From Nostoc piscinale CENA21 (GTDB lineage Bacteria; Cyanobacteriota; Cyanobacteriia; Cyanobacteriales; Nostocaceae), in assembly GCF_001298445.1 (NCBI RefSeq), contig NZ_CP012036.1, positions 4,514,158 through 4,578,157 on the forward strand: DNA of 64,000 bases, written 5' to 3'. Shown piece by piece: positions 53,895 to 63,657 of the stretch (the stretch's first letter is position 1; each line of letters begins with the position of its first letter). The position numbers and the translations under genes were made by a program. The notes beneath the pieces were generated by a model. That model had not been told where the DNA came from and made no database searches. It saw nothing but the letters and a program-made list of their open reading frames with translations.

Positions 53895-54355
53895 GGTGTT
53901 GATTCAATGACAAGACAAGGAAAATAAAAGAGTAAGGGCTAGGCTGTTGATTCTGGAATCTTTTTAGAAAAAAAGTTCATACAGTTTTTGTGTCTTCGCA
54001 ATCAGGGGAAAATAAGATTTTTCATTTCGAGAGCGAAGACTGACCAAAAATTTGAAAAAACCAGGCTTCAACATTAGCAAAGCTAATATTTAAGAGTACA
54101 TTTTTAACAACAGTATTTATGAAGTCCATAGCCGCTAAACACATGGTTAGTAGCATTTGACTCATCTCTTTAAATGAACAGTGAGCCGAAAATTGCTTGT
54201 ATTTATATACATTATGGTTGATTTTACTGGGTGTTTAAAATGGTTAATTTGTTTTTAAGTAAAATTTTTCCTAACTACTATAAATTAATATATATTTACT
54301 TGAACCTTGCACTTTTGTAGCAAAAAATAATTATAACAACATCCAAATATAAACT
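53895..54355. other. non-coding 461-bp stretch
   Basis: A+T-rich sequence without a gene, repeat or hairpin that I can support. It presumably contains the dnaJ 3' end and the oxidoreductase promoter. Confidence 0.5.
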
Positions 54356-56108
54356 ATGACTCATCAAATATATACAACTGATATTTTAGTTGTGGGTGGG
54401 GGAACTGGTGGAACGGCAGCGGCGATTCAAGCCGCGAGGAGAGGCGTTAAAACTATTTTGGTGAGTGAGTTTGCTTGGTTGGGGGGAATGCTGACTGCTG
54501 CTGGAGTATCGGCACCGGATGGGAATGAATTAATTGCTTGGCAAACTGGGTTGTGGGGGGCATTTTTACAAGAATTAAGACATCGCCAAACTGGAGGATT
54601 AGATAATAGTTGGGTGAGTTTTTTTAGTTACAATCCTGCGGTGGGAGCGGAGATTTTTGCTGATTGGGTAAAGGAGTTGGCGAATCTGCAATGGATGGCT
54701 GGACAAGTCCCATTAGAGGTTGTACAAGAGGGAAATTGTATTACTGGGGTGCGGTTTGCGGATTTTACGATTCACGCCAAGATAATTCTTGATGGTACAG
54801 AATTGGGTGATTTATTGGCGTTGGTGGAAATTCCTTACCGCTGGGGTTGGGAGTTGCAAAGTGAATGGGGAGAACCCAGCGCCCCAGTTAGTTATAATCC
54901 GCTGACAGAGAAATATCCAGTGCAGTCACCCACTTGGGTAGTAGTTATGCAAGATTTTGGTGATGCTGTTGCACCAGAAATTCCGGCTGCACCTAATTAT
55001 AATCCGGCGTTGTTTGCGGGGGCTTGGGAAAACTATGGTGCTGAGAAGTTTTTGAATTATGGACGTTTGCCGGGCGATCGCTTTATGATTAACTGGCCCA
55101 TCAAGGGTAATGATTATGCTGAAGGTGTCGGGCGTTTGGTAGAGTCAGAAGCATCTAAAGCTGAGTTTTTCCAGGAATGTCGTTGGCACAGCCAAAATTT
55201 CGCTCATTTCATCCAAAATCAGTTAGGTCGCCGCTATGGTTTGGCTGATAAGGTTTTTCCGTGGAATGACACAGCTTTTGCGTTACATCCCTATTACCGA
55301 GAAAGTCGCCGTTTAGTAGGACTCACAACCATTCGAGAACAGGATATTTTACCTGTGGCTGGGGGTAAAGTTGCATCTTTGTTTACAGATGCAGTTGCAA
55401 TTGGTAACTATGCCAACGACCATCATTATCCAGGGTTTGATTTACCATTACAACCAAAATCAATCCGTTGGGGCGGACGCTGGACGGGAACGCCGTTTAC
55501 TATCCCTTACCGTTGTTTGGTTCCGGCGACTACCGATGGTTTATTAGTGTGTGAAAAAAAATATTTCTGTATCGCATATAGCTAATGGTTCAACAAGATT
55601 GCAGCCTGTGGTGATGGGTATCGGTCAAGCTGCTGGTATGGCGGCTGCTATGTGTGTAGAGTTGGGTGTACAGCCGCGAGATTTACCAGTTAGGGCTTTA
55701 CAGCAAGCATTATTACAGGATAAACAAGCACCTGCGGCGATCGCACCTTTATTTAATCTAGATTTTTCTCCCAGCCATCCACAATGGTTATCGACGCAAC
55801 TAGATTATTTAGATCATCCCGAAGATTATCCTATCAGCGGTAATTGCCCTAAAATATCATTGGTTGAGGAAGTTTCAACCCAAAATTGTGACTTTTTGAC
55901 AGGTATTTTCCAACGCATAGATCAGCAGAATTACCAACTTGTAGTGACTGAACCAACAGCTTATCAAGGGCAAATTTGGCAACTAGTAACGTTGCGATCG
56001 CACATAAATGAACAGCTACACATTGCTGTACATGAACAATTGATTACTGTGTGGGGAAGGCTCAATTTATCTGGTAATTGGTTATTAGTTGATCGATTAA
56101 AAGGGTAA
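54356..56108 (+). pseudogene. FAD-dependent oxidoreductase, +1 frameshift
   Basis: Residues 1-400 from the ATG at 54356 begin with the FAD Rossmann motif VVGGGTGGTAAAIQAARRG. The frame breaks in the A8 run at 55554-55561: it reads LVCEKKYFCIAYS and stops at 55583-55585. Deleting one A continues LVCEKNISVSHIANGSTRLQ and MGIGQAAGMAAAMCVELG, typical of the end of an FAD-binding domain, for a 583-residue protein ending at 56108. The family appears to be the 'FAD-dependent oxidoreductase' group (PF12831-like). The sequence is otherwise undecayed. It overlaps the opposite gene by 12 bp. Confidence 0.8.
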
Positions 56109-56867
56109 GAACTGAAGCAGAATTGAGCCAACACTACCAACAAAATCAAAGAAACTTGCTTTACCTGTAGTCACATTTTCTTTATAAGGTGTTTGCAATT
56201 CTTTGATAAACGCTTGGGCTGTTTGGGTTCCATCGCCATTTTGTTGGGTATTAAATAGCTTTTCGGCAATTTGGGCATCTGCAAAAGCACCTTGACGGTC
56301 AAAAAGTTGGTATTTAGCGATACCACGGGCTAAGTAAGCACCTGCATATTCTGGTTTAGCGGCGATCGCTTGACTAAAGTAACTAATTGCTTGTTGGTGA
56401 TTGCCTTTCTGCCCTTCTGCTATGCCCCAAGCATAAAACTCTTCTGGGGTAGCAATTTGTAATGGGATACCAATAGCACCTTGAAAATTTACTCCTTGGA
56501 GGTAAGCCTTGGTAAATTCCGCATTCCCCAAATAAGTGTTTCTTAAATCTGCACCGGCAAGATTCGCCCCATTGAATTTAGCTTCGGTTAAGTTAGCACC
56601 AAATAATCCTGCACCAGCTAAGTTTGCACCGCGTAAATCAGCACCAGCTAAATTAGCGCGGCTGAGATTTGCACCAGTGAGATTTGCACCACTCAAATTT
56701 GCCCCAGATAAATCAGCTAAAACTAAACCTGCACCAGTCAAATCACAGTTTTGACATTGTTTTGTAGCTAATAACTGTGTCAAATGTTCGGGATTGGCTG
56801 CTTGGGCAGTTGAGCTGGCACTGATGGCGGTAACAAATATAATTGTGGCTAAAATTGGGCTTTTCAT
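56097..56867 (-). CDS. exported pentapeptide-repeat and TPR protein
   Basis: 256 residues from the ATG at 56867 (MKSPILATIIFV); five codons upstream is another ATG. Signal peptide ending about SSTAQAAN. Pentapeptide repeats of the A(N/D)LxG type cover about 40-130 (SGANLSGANLTGANLSRANL), and a TPR unit about 150-215 (AISYFSQAIAAKPEYAGAYL). The N-terminal CQNC is a possible redox or metal site. Function unknown. Confidence 0.78.
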   Translation of the reverse strand: MKSPILATIIFVTAISASSTAQAANPEHLTQLLATKQCQNCDLTGAGLVLADLSGANLSGANLTGANLSRANLAGADLRGANLAGAGLFGANLTEAKFNGANLAGADLRNTYLGNAEFTKAYLQGVNFQGAIGIPLQIATPEEFYAWGIAEGQKGNHQQAISYFSQAIAAKPEYAGAYLARGIAKYQLFDRQGAFADAQIAEKLFNTQQNGDGTQTAQAFIKELQTPYKENVTTGKASFFDFVGSVGSILLQFLPF

Positions 56868-56981
56868 ACTTGGGTGTGGCAATATTTACTGCTCAAAACT
56901 CACAATTAGGCTATAAATTTATACTTCAGCCTATGATATGAAGAGTTTGAGCAATTTGCCCTCAGTAGATGCCTAGATGAG

Positions 56982-57125
56982 TTAATGAATTTGCATAACA
57001 GCAAAATCTCCAGGCTGGTAAAAATCTATTTTTTGACTTGTATTGCTGGGAACAGACCAACCTATCTCTGCAATTAAGCGTAAAACCAAAGTTAAAAGAG
57101 TTGCAAGTAAGAGTTTTTCTAGCAT
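56982..57125 (-). CDS. 47-residue small membrane protein
   Basis: The ATG at 57125 is preceded on the minus strand by a GGGGGAGGGGGTC sequence, an unusually strong Shine-Dalgarno at about 5-6 bases. The frame gives MLEKLLLATLLTLVLRLIAE, then IGWSVPSNTS and DFYQPGDFAVMQIH, stop TAA at 56982-56984. One hydrophobic segment (about 3-18), then a polar tail. It is too short for standard cut-offs and I recognise no family. It lies 115 bp upstream of the pentapeptide-repeat gene on the same strand. Confidence 0.5.
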   Translation of the reverse strand: MLEKLLLATLLTLVLRLIAEIGWSVPSNTSQKIDFYQPGDFAVMQIH

Positions 57126-57923
57126 GACCCCCTCCCCCACATCCACCACACAATAATTGAAACTTATACTTACATAAGTATAGATTATGATTACCCCAAA
57201 GGCTACGTCAGACTTACTTAAGTCTCAATGATTTATATCTGGTTTTTGTGTGATGCTAATCACATAACAGGTAGGGAATCATTAGCGAGGCGATGGCTTT
57301 TCATCTCAGTATTAAACTAACTGATAAATCTGTCGTTCACAGGAATTGCTGAAAGTGGTTGTGAGTGAAGGCAATGCCCCTGCAAGCACTCTTTCAGGGT
57401 ATGCTTTGATCGGCATATTCAGTCTCCTGACTTCATGATTTTCTATCTGGCACAATTAAGAGTTTATTTTTACTATTAATACGAATTAACAAAATAATAT
57501 TTTTAATGCTTTTTGACAAAAAATAGTATAAAAAATTACAAAAAAATTTTAACTGTCTTATCTGTCTGATAATCGTTCTTAATTTGTGGCTTAACTGTCT
57601 TATCTATCTTCATATTTTTTTACAGAAAAATTAGAAGAATCCCCAAAAATTTCGGTTTGTCTGGCTTTACTTTTGTTTGGAGTTCCGTTGTGTAGTACTA
57701 GCAATACCAACTATATAGCTTTTATACCAACTTTTATGGTAGTAATTGGAAATCTTGAATTCAGGGACTTCCAAAAATTAACTTATTCAATTGGGAGGGA
57801 GGAGAAGATGAATAAACTGCTTCTCTTTCAAAAGCTCATAGCATCATTCCTGAAGTCTGAGTTCTTCTTTAATTAATTGAAATTCTTCTACTCCCAACTT
57901 TTAAGTTAGCAGCAACTTATTCT
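57126..57923. other. 798-bp non-coding stretch before second subtilase
   Basis: It holds no convincing gene; a frame at 57673-57876 (67 residues) has poor coding character. Two direct repeats TTAACTGTCTTATCT(G/A)TCT at 57549-57567 and 57591-57609, 42 bp apart, are the only clear structure. The rest is A+T-rich. Confidence 0.5.
57549..57609. promoter_or_regulatory. pair of 19-bp direct repeats upstream of subtilase
   Basis: TTAACTGTCTTATCT(G/A)TCT repeats at a 42-bp step, equal to about four helical turns, 18 of 19 bases identical. This spacing fits binding of a regulator to one face of the DNA; no known box is matched. The subtilase start is about 315 bp downstream. Confidence 0.35.
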
Positions 57924-59777
57924 GTGAAAATATTCCCTATGATTTCTGAACGAAAAAATCTCAATATTATTTCCAGCTTAATTAATAAATCTCATCATCC
58001 ATTGAGCTTGAGTTTGGTAACAAATCATATATCAATAGCACAAACATCCCCTCTCACAACTAGTAGTACTAGCTCTAATGCAACTACGTTAAATAATCAA
58101 ACGAACCAAGTTTTTACTCCACCAGACTTGATAGTACAAAATGCAGTGGCTCCAAGTTCGGTAGCTGCTGGTAGTACGATCAATATTAACTATCAGATCA
58201 AAAATCAAGGCTCAGAGAATGCTTTTTCTAGCTACACTTTGTTTTATTTATCTCACGATGCAACTGTGAGTGATGATGATGTGTACTTAGGCTCGGACTA
58301 TGTTGATAGTATTGCCGCAGGTACTTATAGTTCAGAATCAGTCGCACTTAAAATTGAAAATAATATTACTGCTGGTAGTTATTATTTACTTTATCAAGCT
58401 AATGGTAATGGCGATGCTCTTGAAAGCAATGTAAATAATAATACTTTTGCTCAGACTATCAATGTGACTCAGATGAAGACAGATTTAATCATTCAAAATG
58501 CTGTCGCTCCCAGTTCTATATCTGTGGGAAAGAGCTTTAAAGTTAGTTATCGTGTCAAGAATCAAGGTATTGGCAAAGCTTTTCCTAGCTCTACAGCCTT
58601 TTATCTATCTAGAGATAAAACAGTCAGTGATGATGATTTGTATTTAGGCTCTGATGAAATTGCTAGTCTAAATGCAGGTGCTTATAGTTCCAGAACAGCC
58701 ACTTTTAGCATTGAGAAGAATGTCACCGCAGGTAGTTATTATCTGTTGTACAAAGCAGATGCTAACAACAATGTGGTAGAAACCAATGAAAACAATAATA
58801 TTGTTGCTAAAGCGATCGCACTCAAGAATAGTTTTAGTTCAATCAATGGTTATGGCTTGATTAATGCCGCCGCAGCCGTGGCTCAAGCTTTAGGTCAGAC
58901 AACCTTTGCAGATGTACCTGATTTGGGAGGGCGCAATTGGGGCGCAGACCTGATCAAAGCGCCAGAAGTTTGGGCTAAAGGATATACCGGCGCAGGAATT
59001 ATTGTTGCAGTTGTAGATAGTGGCGTTGACCGCAACCATCAAGACTTAAGTTCTAACATCTGGAAAAACACCAAAGAAATTGCAGGTAACGGTAAGGATG
59101 ATGATGGCAATGGCTATATTGATGATGTTTATGGTTGGAACTTTGTTAGTAAGAACAACAACACCCTAGACAAGAATGGTCATGGTACTCATGTTGCAGG
59201 TACAATCGCTGGCGTAAACAATAGCTTTGGTGTGACTGGTATTGCTTATGATGCCAAAATTATGCCAGTGAAAGTTTTGAGCGATAATGGTTCCGGCTCT
59301 GATAGTGCGATCGCCAATGGTATTCGTTATGCGGTGGACAATGGCGCTCATGTAATTAACGTCAGTATCGGGAATGATCAGCCAAACACCGACATACCAT
59401 TAGCCGTTGAATATGCCAGCAGTAAAGGTGCGATCGTCGTTATGGCGGCGGGAAATGCCAGTGGTTCCACACCATACTACCCTGCCAGCTATGCCCAAAA
59501 TTGGGGATTGGCGGTGGGAGCAGTTGATCAATATGGGAATATAGCAGACTTTTCTAATCGCGCCGGTTCTGAACTACTGAGCTATGTAACAGCCCCTGGT
59601 GTTGGAGTTTCTTCCACACTTCCTGGTAATAAGTATGCTTCGTGGAACGGAACATCTATGGCAACGCCTCATGTTGCTGGGGTAGTGGCTTTGATGCTCA
59701 GTGCAAATAAAAATCTCACTGATGCCCAAATACGTAAGATCATCACAGCTACAGCCAGCAATAGTTTGACAGCATAA
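57924..59777 (+). CDS. CARDB-subtilase, S8 serine protease
   Basis: 617 residues from the GTG at 57924; an ATG at 57939 is also possible. The N-terminus shows only a weak hydrophobic stretch. Two CARDB-type beta-sandwich repeats cover about 65-165 and 180-285 (DLIVQNAVAPSSVAAGSTIN and DLIIQNAVAPSSISVGKSFK, each with SSYTLFYLS/SSTAFYLS). The S8 domain follows: GYGLINAAAAVAQAL at about 308 in front of it, Asp365 (VVDSGVD), His420 (NGHGTHVAG), Ser578 (GTSMATPHVAG). It stops 36 residues later. The paralog at 6041-7525 lacks the CARDB part. CARDB domains often mediate surface attachment. Confidence 0.85.
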   Translation: MKIFPMISERKNLNIISSLINKSHHPLSLSLVTNHISIAQTSPLTTSSTSSNATTLNNQTNQVFTPPDLIVQNAVAPSSVAAGSTININYQIKNQGSENAFSSYTLFYLSHDATVSDDDVYLGSDYVDSIAAGTYSSESVALKIENNITAGSYYLLYQANGNGDALESNVNNNTFAQTINVTQMKTDLIIQNAVAPSSISVGKSFKVSYRVKNQGIGKAFPSSTAFYLSRDKTVSDDDLYLGSDEIASLNAGAYSSRTATFSIEKNVTAGSYYLLYKADANNNVVETNENNNIVAKAIALKNSFSSINGYGLINAAAAVAQALGQTTFADVPDLGGRNWGADLIKAPEVWAKGYTGAGIIVAVVDSGVDRNHQDLSSNIWKNTKEIAGNGKDDDGNGYIDDVYGWNFVSKNNNTLDKNGHGTHVAGTIAGVNNSFGVTGIAYDAKIMPVKVLSDNGSGSDSAIANGIRYAVDNGAHVINVSIGNDQPNTDIPLAVEYASSKGAIVVMAAGNASGSTPYYPASYAQNWGLAVGAVDQYGNIADFSNRAGSELLSYVTAPGVGVSSTLPGNKYASWNGTSMATPHVAGVVALMLSANKNLTDAQIRKIITATASNSLTA

Positions 59778-59789
59778 TGTATGGGGAGC

Positions 59790-59822
59790 AGGGGTATAAG
59801 GGTTTTGAACACTTACACCCCT
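59790..59822. repeat. hairpin between convergent genes
   Basis: AGGGGTATAAG (59790-59800) and CTTACACCCCT (59812-59822), one mismatch, 11-base loop. No T-run, so possibly an RNA-stabilising structure. Confidence 0.4.
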
Positions 59823-59837
59823 TCACCCTACCTAAAA

Positions 59838-60554
59838 TTAACAACTCGCAGCTTTCTTACGCTTCAACCAACTACCTAACAATCCAGCAATGACAATACC
59901 ACCAACAGTTGTTGGTTCAGGTACAGATTGGTTTCCAGAACCCTGTGAATTATCATCTTCTACACGGTAGACACTGACATCATCTAGGTTTAACCAGTCA
60001 TATCCAGTGTGACTAGCAAACTTTAACTCTGTAACTCTTGATGTAGCGACAAAGTTAAGGGTGTATTTTTGGAAATTCAGTAGAGAATCAGGATTTAAGG
60101 TGAGGTTTGTTAGTTCTAACTGCTTTTGTCCACCGACAAATACTTGAAATATGTTATCAAGACGGGGTGCTTCTTCTACAGAGGCTAGATAAAAGCTGAG
60201 TTGATACTCGTTATTCTTTTTTGTAGCTAGATTTTGGGAAAGGTACGCCAATGTTCCAGGCGGAGTGTAGCCAAGTTCGACACTACGGATACCATTGGTT
60301 GCTGGGTTGGGATAATTTGACAAACGATTCGCAAAGATATCAACACCAATCAGACTGTTATTATTCCAGCCAGTAATAAAAGGATTAGGTAGAGTGGGGT
60401 CATAATCAGGATTTACCAGTGGATCTGCTTCAAAATCGCCATTCTGCACTAGATTTACTCTTACTGCTTGCGCCTGGGGAATATAAGCACCAGTAATAGC
60501 AATGGCGCTAGTCATACCAACAACAAGCAGTCCTATATTTTTCGCTGATTTCAT
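59838..60554 (-). CDS. PEP-CTERM secreted protein
   Basis: 238 residues from the ATG at 60554, preceded by GGAG about 9 bases upstream. A signal peptide (about 8-31, ending QAQAV) is followed by a beta-rich, carbohydrate-binding-like module (NLVQNGDFEADP and SRVTELKFASHTGYDWLNLDDVSV, resembling DUF642/CBM-type folds). The C-terminal sorting signal is SVPEPTTVGGIVIAGLLGSW followed by basic residues. It is presumably sorted by an exosortase and exported to the cell surface. It lies 75 bp after modA in the same direction. Confidence 0.8.
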   Translation of the reverse strand: MKSAKNIGLLVVGMTSAIAITGAYIPQAQAVRVNLVQNGDFEADPLVNPDYDPTLPNPFITGWNNNSLIGVDIFANRLSNYPNPATNGIRSVELGYTPPGTLAYLSQNLATKKNNEYQLSFYLASVEEAPRLDNIFQVFVGGQKQLELTNLTLNPDSLLNFQKYTLNFVATSRVTELKFASHTGYDWLNLDDVSVYRVEDDNSQGSGNQSVPEPTTVGGIVIAGLLGSWLKRKKAASC

Positions 60555-60629
60555 CAGATTTAACTCCAAATAGTTTAAATGTCACGAGAATAAAAAGTTA
60601 CTGAAAAAGCGATCGCAGTTACTCTGCGG

Positions 60630-61544
60630 TTAGGGAGTACCAAATCCACGAGCAGTCAACCTACCTCTGGCTGTAGAACTTGATAAGAAGTTGGCAAAAC
60701 TAGTTGCAGCCGTAAGATTAGTAGTTCTGTTGAGTACAGCCGCCGGATAGACAATCGAACTGTGGCAGTTTTGTGCCACAGTTGTGATGAAGGTAGTACT
60801 ATTAGAAATTCTTTGGTCAGTTGTGTAAACTAGACCTGCATCAATAGTGTTGCCACTCAGTGTTTTATTCTGCACTGCCGTCAAGACGTTACGGACATTA
60901 CTAGCAAATACTAACTTGTTGGCAGTCGTACTATTTAGGAGAGTGTTGTAGCTACCTGCACCACAACCACTGAGGGTGCTTTGGAGAGCTTGTTGAGCAT
61001 AGGCTCCGGCGGGGACGGTTGCGGGATCACCGATAGCAATCCCTCTGATGCCAGTTCTGGGAGGACTGCTGGTGGTGCTGTTTGTCAGTCTGTCAATACC
61101 TGCGATCGTCGGACTGGGAGCTGGAGAAGTTGGTGTATTTGGTCTAATTAAGACTAGACGGTTAGTTGCAACAGTCACAGGCCAACCAGAAGCTAATTGT
61201 CCTGCTGTTTGCAGGCTATTCATTTGCGTTGTCGCCGCCGAGATAAAAATATCTGGGATACCTGCTGACTGATTTGCTGGCAAGTTGATTTGATTGAGCA
61301 ACGCACCAGACGAATCAAAAGTGTTGACAAAAGTAGCTCCCAAGCTGGGGTTAGCAGCAATGAAGTCATTTTCAATTTCTGGCAATACTTCTGATAAGCT
61401 AACTGCGGCAAAAACTCGTAAGGTAACTGCCGCCTGTGCCTTTTCGGTTGTCTGATTTAGCAGCGGTAAGCCTATTACTAAAACCAAGCTGGTAATCGCC
61501 GCAGTTATCCAGGTGATCAAACCTCTTCTTCGAGTTAGAAACAT
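60630..61544 (-). CDS. modA: molybdate ABC transporter substrate-binding protein
   Basis: 304 residues from the ATG at 61544 (MFLTRRRGLITWITAA). Signal sequence ending about KAQAAV. ModA fold: TLRVFAAVSLSEVLPEI (oxyanion-binding start), FNTFDSSGALLNQI-type segment (NTFDSSGALLNQINLPANQS), PDIFISAATTQMNSL, and GLVYTTDQRIS. It binds molybdate or tungstate for the ModB/ModC transporter, which is not encoded here. It is longer than E. coli ModA because of a Pro/Thr/Ser-rich insertion (NTPTSPAPSPTIAGIDRL). A double palindrome lies upstream. Confidence 0.88.
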   Translation of the reverse strand: MFLTRRRGLITWITAAITSLVLVIGLPLLNQTTEKAQAAVTLRVFAAVSLSEVLPEIENDFIAANPSLGATFVNTFDSSGALLNQINLPANQSAGIPDIFISAATTQMNSLQTAGQLASGWPVTVATNRLVLIRPNTPTSPAPSPTIAGIDRLTNSTTSSPPRTGIRGIAIGDPATVPAGAYAQQALQSTLSGCGAGSYNTLLNSTTANKLVFASNVRNVLTAVQNKTLSGNTIDAGLVYTTDQRISNSTTFITTVAQNCHSSIVYPAAVLNRTTNLTAATSFANFLSSSTARGRLTARGFGTP

Positions 61545-61605
61545 GCTGAATCGTTTAGTTGGTGTAAGTTTGAAGCAGGCGTATATTACCAACCACAGGG
61601 GTTGT

Positions 61606-61678
61606 TTACCAATATATTTGGTAATATGCTATGGGTAATCCTACCAGGGTTAGCAGTTATTACCAATATATTTGGTAA
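61606..61678 (-). promoter_or_regulatory. double palindromic operator upstream of modA
   Basis: Two identical perfect palindromes TTACCAA-TATAT-TTGGTAA at 61606-61624 and 61660-61678, 54 bp apart (about five helical turns), plus a half-site TTACCAA at 61586-61592. They lie 62 and 116 bp upstream of the modA start. They look like tandem sites for a dimeric regulator. The sequence does not match the E. coli ModE box known to me, so the regulator is not identified. Confidence 0.7.
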
Positions 61679-61821
61679 TAAAATCCTGACAAAACACTGT
61701 GGTGGAAACTTAGCAATAAATAAATGATCAACGCTGAGGTTAATACTCTTGTGTGCTGCGTTGGCATGAGAAAATCAGATAATACGATCGCAATACAAGC
61801 GATAAAGTCAAAGGAAGAAAG

Positions 61822-63513
61822 ATGTCGGATAATTTGAGAAGCCGGGTTGTAACACAGGGTGTACAGCGATCGCCAAATCGAGCGATGCTCCGGGCTGTTG
61901 GTTTTGAAGATGCCGATTTTAACAAGGCAATTGTCGGTATTGCCAATGGTTACAGCACTATTACCCCTTGTAATATGGGGATAAATAAATTGGCACAAAG
62001 GGCAGAAGCTGGTATTAAAAGTGCTGGAGCTATGCCGCAAATTTTCGGAACAATTACCATCAGTGATGGTATTTCGATGGGAACGGAAGGGATGAAATAT
62101 TCCCTAGTATCAAGAGAAGTGATTGCCGATTCCATTGAAACTGCTTGTACTGGACAAAGCATGGATGGCGTATTGGCAATTGGTGGTTGTGATAAAAATA
62201 TGCCAGGGGCAATGCTGGCGATCGCGCGGATGAATATTCCAGCGATTTTTGTCTACGGTGGTACAATCAAACCCGGACACTACAATGGTCGTGATTTAAC
62301 TGTAGTCAGTTCCTTTGAAGCAGTCGGACAATACAGTGCAGGCAAAATTGACGAAGCTGAATTAACAGCAGTTGAACAAAATGCTTGTCCGGGTGCGGGT
62401 TCCTGTGGCGGGATGTACACAGCTAACACCATGTCTTCGGCATTTGAAGCAATGGGGATGAGTTTGCCTTATTCTTCCACAATGGCAGCCGAAGATGCCG
62501 AAAAAGCCGACAGTACGGAAAAATCTGCCTTTGTGTTAGTCGAAGCAATTCGCAAGCAATTATTACCGCGCCAGATTATCACCCGCAAATCTATAGAAAA
62601 TGCTATTTCGGTAATTATGGCAGTGGGCGGTTCTACAAATGCAGTATTGCATTTTTTGGCGATCGCTCGTGCGGCTGGTGTGGAATTGACCATCGATGAC
62701 TTTGAAACTATCCGTGGTCGCGTGCCTGTACTGTGCGATTTAAAACCCAGTGGTAGATACGTCGCTACAGATTTACACAAAGCTGGTGGTATTCCTCAAG
62801 TCATGAAAATGCTGCTGGTACATGATTTGCTACATGGTGACTGTATTACCATCACTGGTCAAACCATCGCCGAAATTCTTGCCGATGTGCCGAATGAACC
62901 CAGCCCAGACCAGGATGTGATTCGTCCTTGGGATAAGCCGATGTATGCTCAAGGTCACTTGGCAGTTCTCAAAGGTAATTTGGCTACAGAAGGTGCTGTG
63001 GCGAAAATTACCGGGGTGAAAAAACCCATCATCACTGGCCCCGCCAGAGTATTTGAATCGGAAGAATCTTGTTTAGATGCGATTCTGGCAGGCAAAATCA
63101 AAGCTGGTGACGTGATTGTGATTCGTTACGAAGGCCCCAAAGGTGGCCCAGGAATGCGGGAAATGTTGGCTCCCACCTCGGCAATTATCGGTGCTGGTTT
63201 GGGTGATTCTGTGGGATTAATTACCGATGGACGTTTCTCTGGCGGTACTTATGGGATGGTAGTTGGTCACGTTGCACCAGAAGCAGCTGTTGGAGGAGCG
63301 ATCGCTTTAGTCGAAGAAGGTGATAGCATCACCATTGATGCACCATCGCGGCTCTTACAGTTGAATATTTCGGATGAAGAATTAGCCCGCCGCCGTGCTA
63401 ATTGGCAACCCCGCCCACCCCGCTACACTAAAGGCGTACTGGCGAAATATGCCAAGTTGGTATCTTCCAGCAGCCTTGGTGCAGTCACAGATTTAGGTTT
63501 GTTTGATAGTTAA
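61822..63513 (+). CDS. ilvD: dihydroxy-acid dehydratase
   Basis: 563 residues. Fe-S cysteines in GGCDKNMPGAM and NACPGAGSCGGMYTANTMSS; the PGHYNGRDLT and DGRFSGGTYGMVVGHVAPEA motifs are complete. It dehydrates dihydroxy acids in valine, leucine and isoleucine synthesis. It diverges from modA; the modA palindromes lie 144 bp or more upstream of its ATG. Confidence 0.95.
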   Translation: MSDNLRSRVVTQGVQRSPNRAMLRAVGFEDADFNKAIVGIANGYSTITPCNMGINKLAQRAEAGIKSAGAMPQIFGTITISDGISMGTEGMKYSLVSREVIADSIETACTGQSMDGVLAIGGCDKNMPGAMLAIARMNIPAIFVYGGTIKPGHYNGRDLTVVSSFEAVGQYSAGKIDEAELTAVEQNACPGAGSCGGMYTANTMSSAFEAMGMSLPYSSTMAAEDAEKADSTEKSAFVLVEAIRKQLLPRQIITRKSIENAISVIMAVGGSTNAVLHFLAIARAAGVELTIDDFETIRGRVPVLCDLKPSGRYVATDLHKAGGIPQVMKMLLVHDLLHGDCITITGQTIAEILADVPNEPSPDQDVIRPWDKPMYAQGHLAVLKGNLATEGAVAKITGVKKPIITGPARVFESEESCLDAILAGKIKAGDVIVIRYEGPKGGPGMREMLAPTSAIIGAGLGDSVGLITDGRFSGGTYGMVVGHVAPEAAVGGAIALVEEGDSITIDAPSRLLQLNISDEELARRRANWQPRPPRYTKGVLAKYAKLVSSSSLGAVTDLGLFDS

Positions 63514-63657
63514 TCAACCGCAGACGGACGCAGACAACATAATCTCTGCGTCTCTGCAAGACTAGATGAATGTACCTGATTGGGATGAAAAATGCTGTAA
63601 GAGTTCGAGAGAGTTCTTACGTAAGTCTTAGGATTTTCAGCAAGCCCTACTTAATAT

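Noticed and set aside
57673..57876. 67-residue plus-strand ORF before the second subtilase
   Set aside because: Odd composition, no ribosome site and no family pattern; it lies in an A+T-rich gap.
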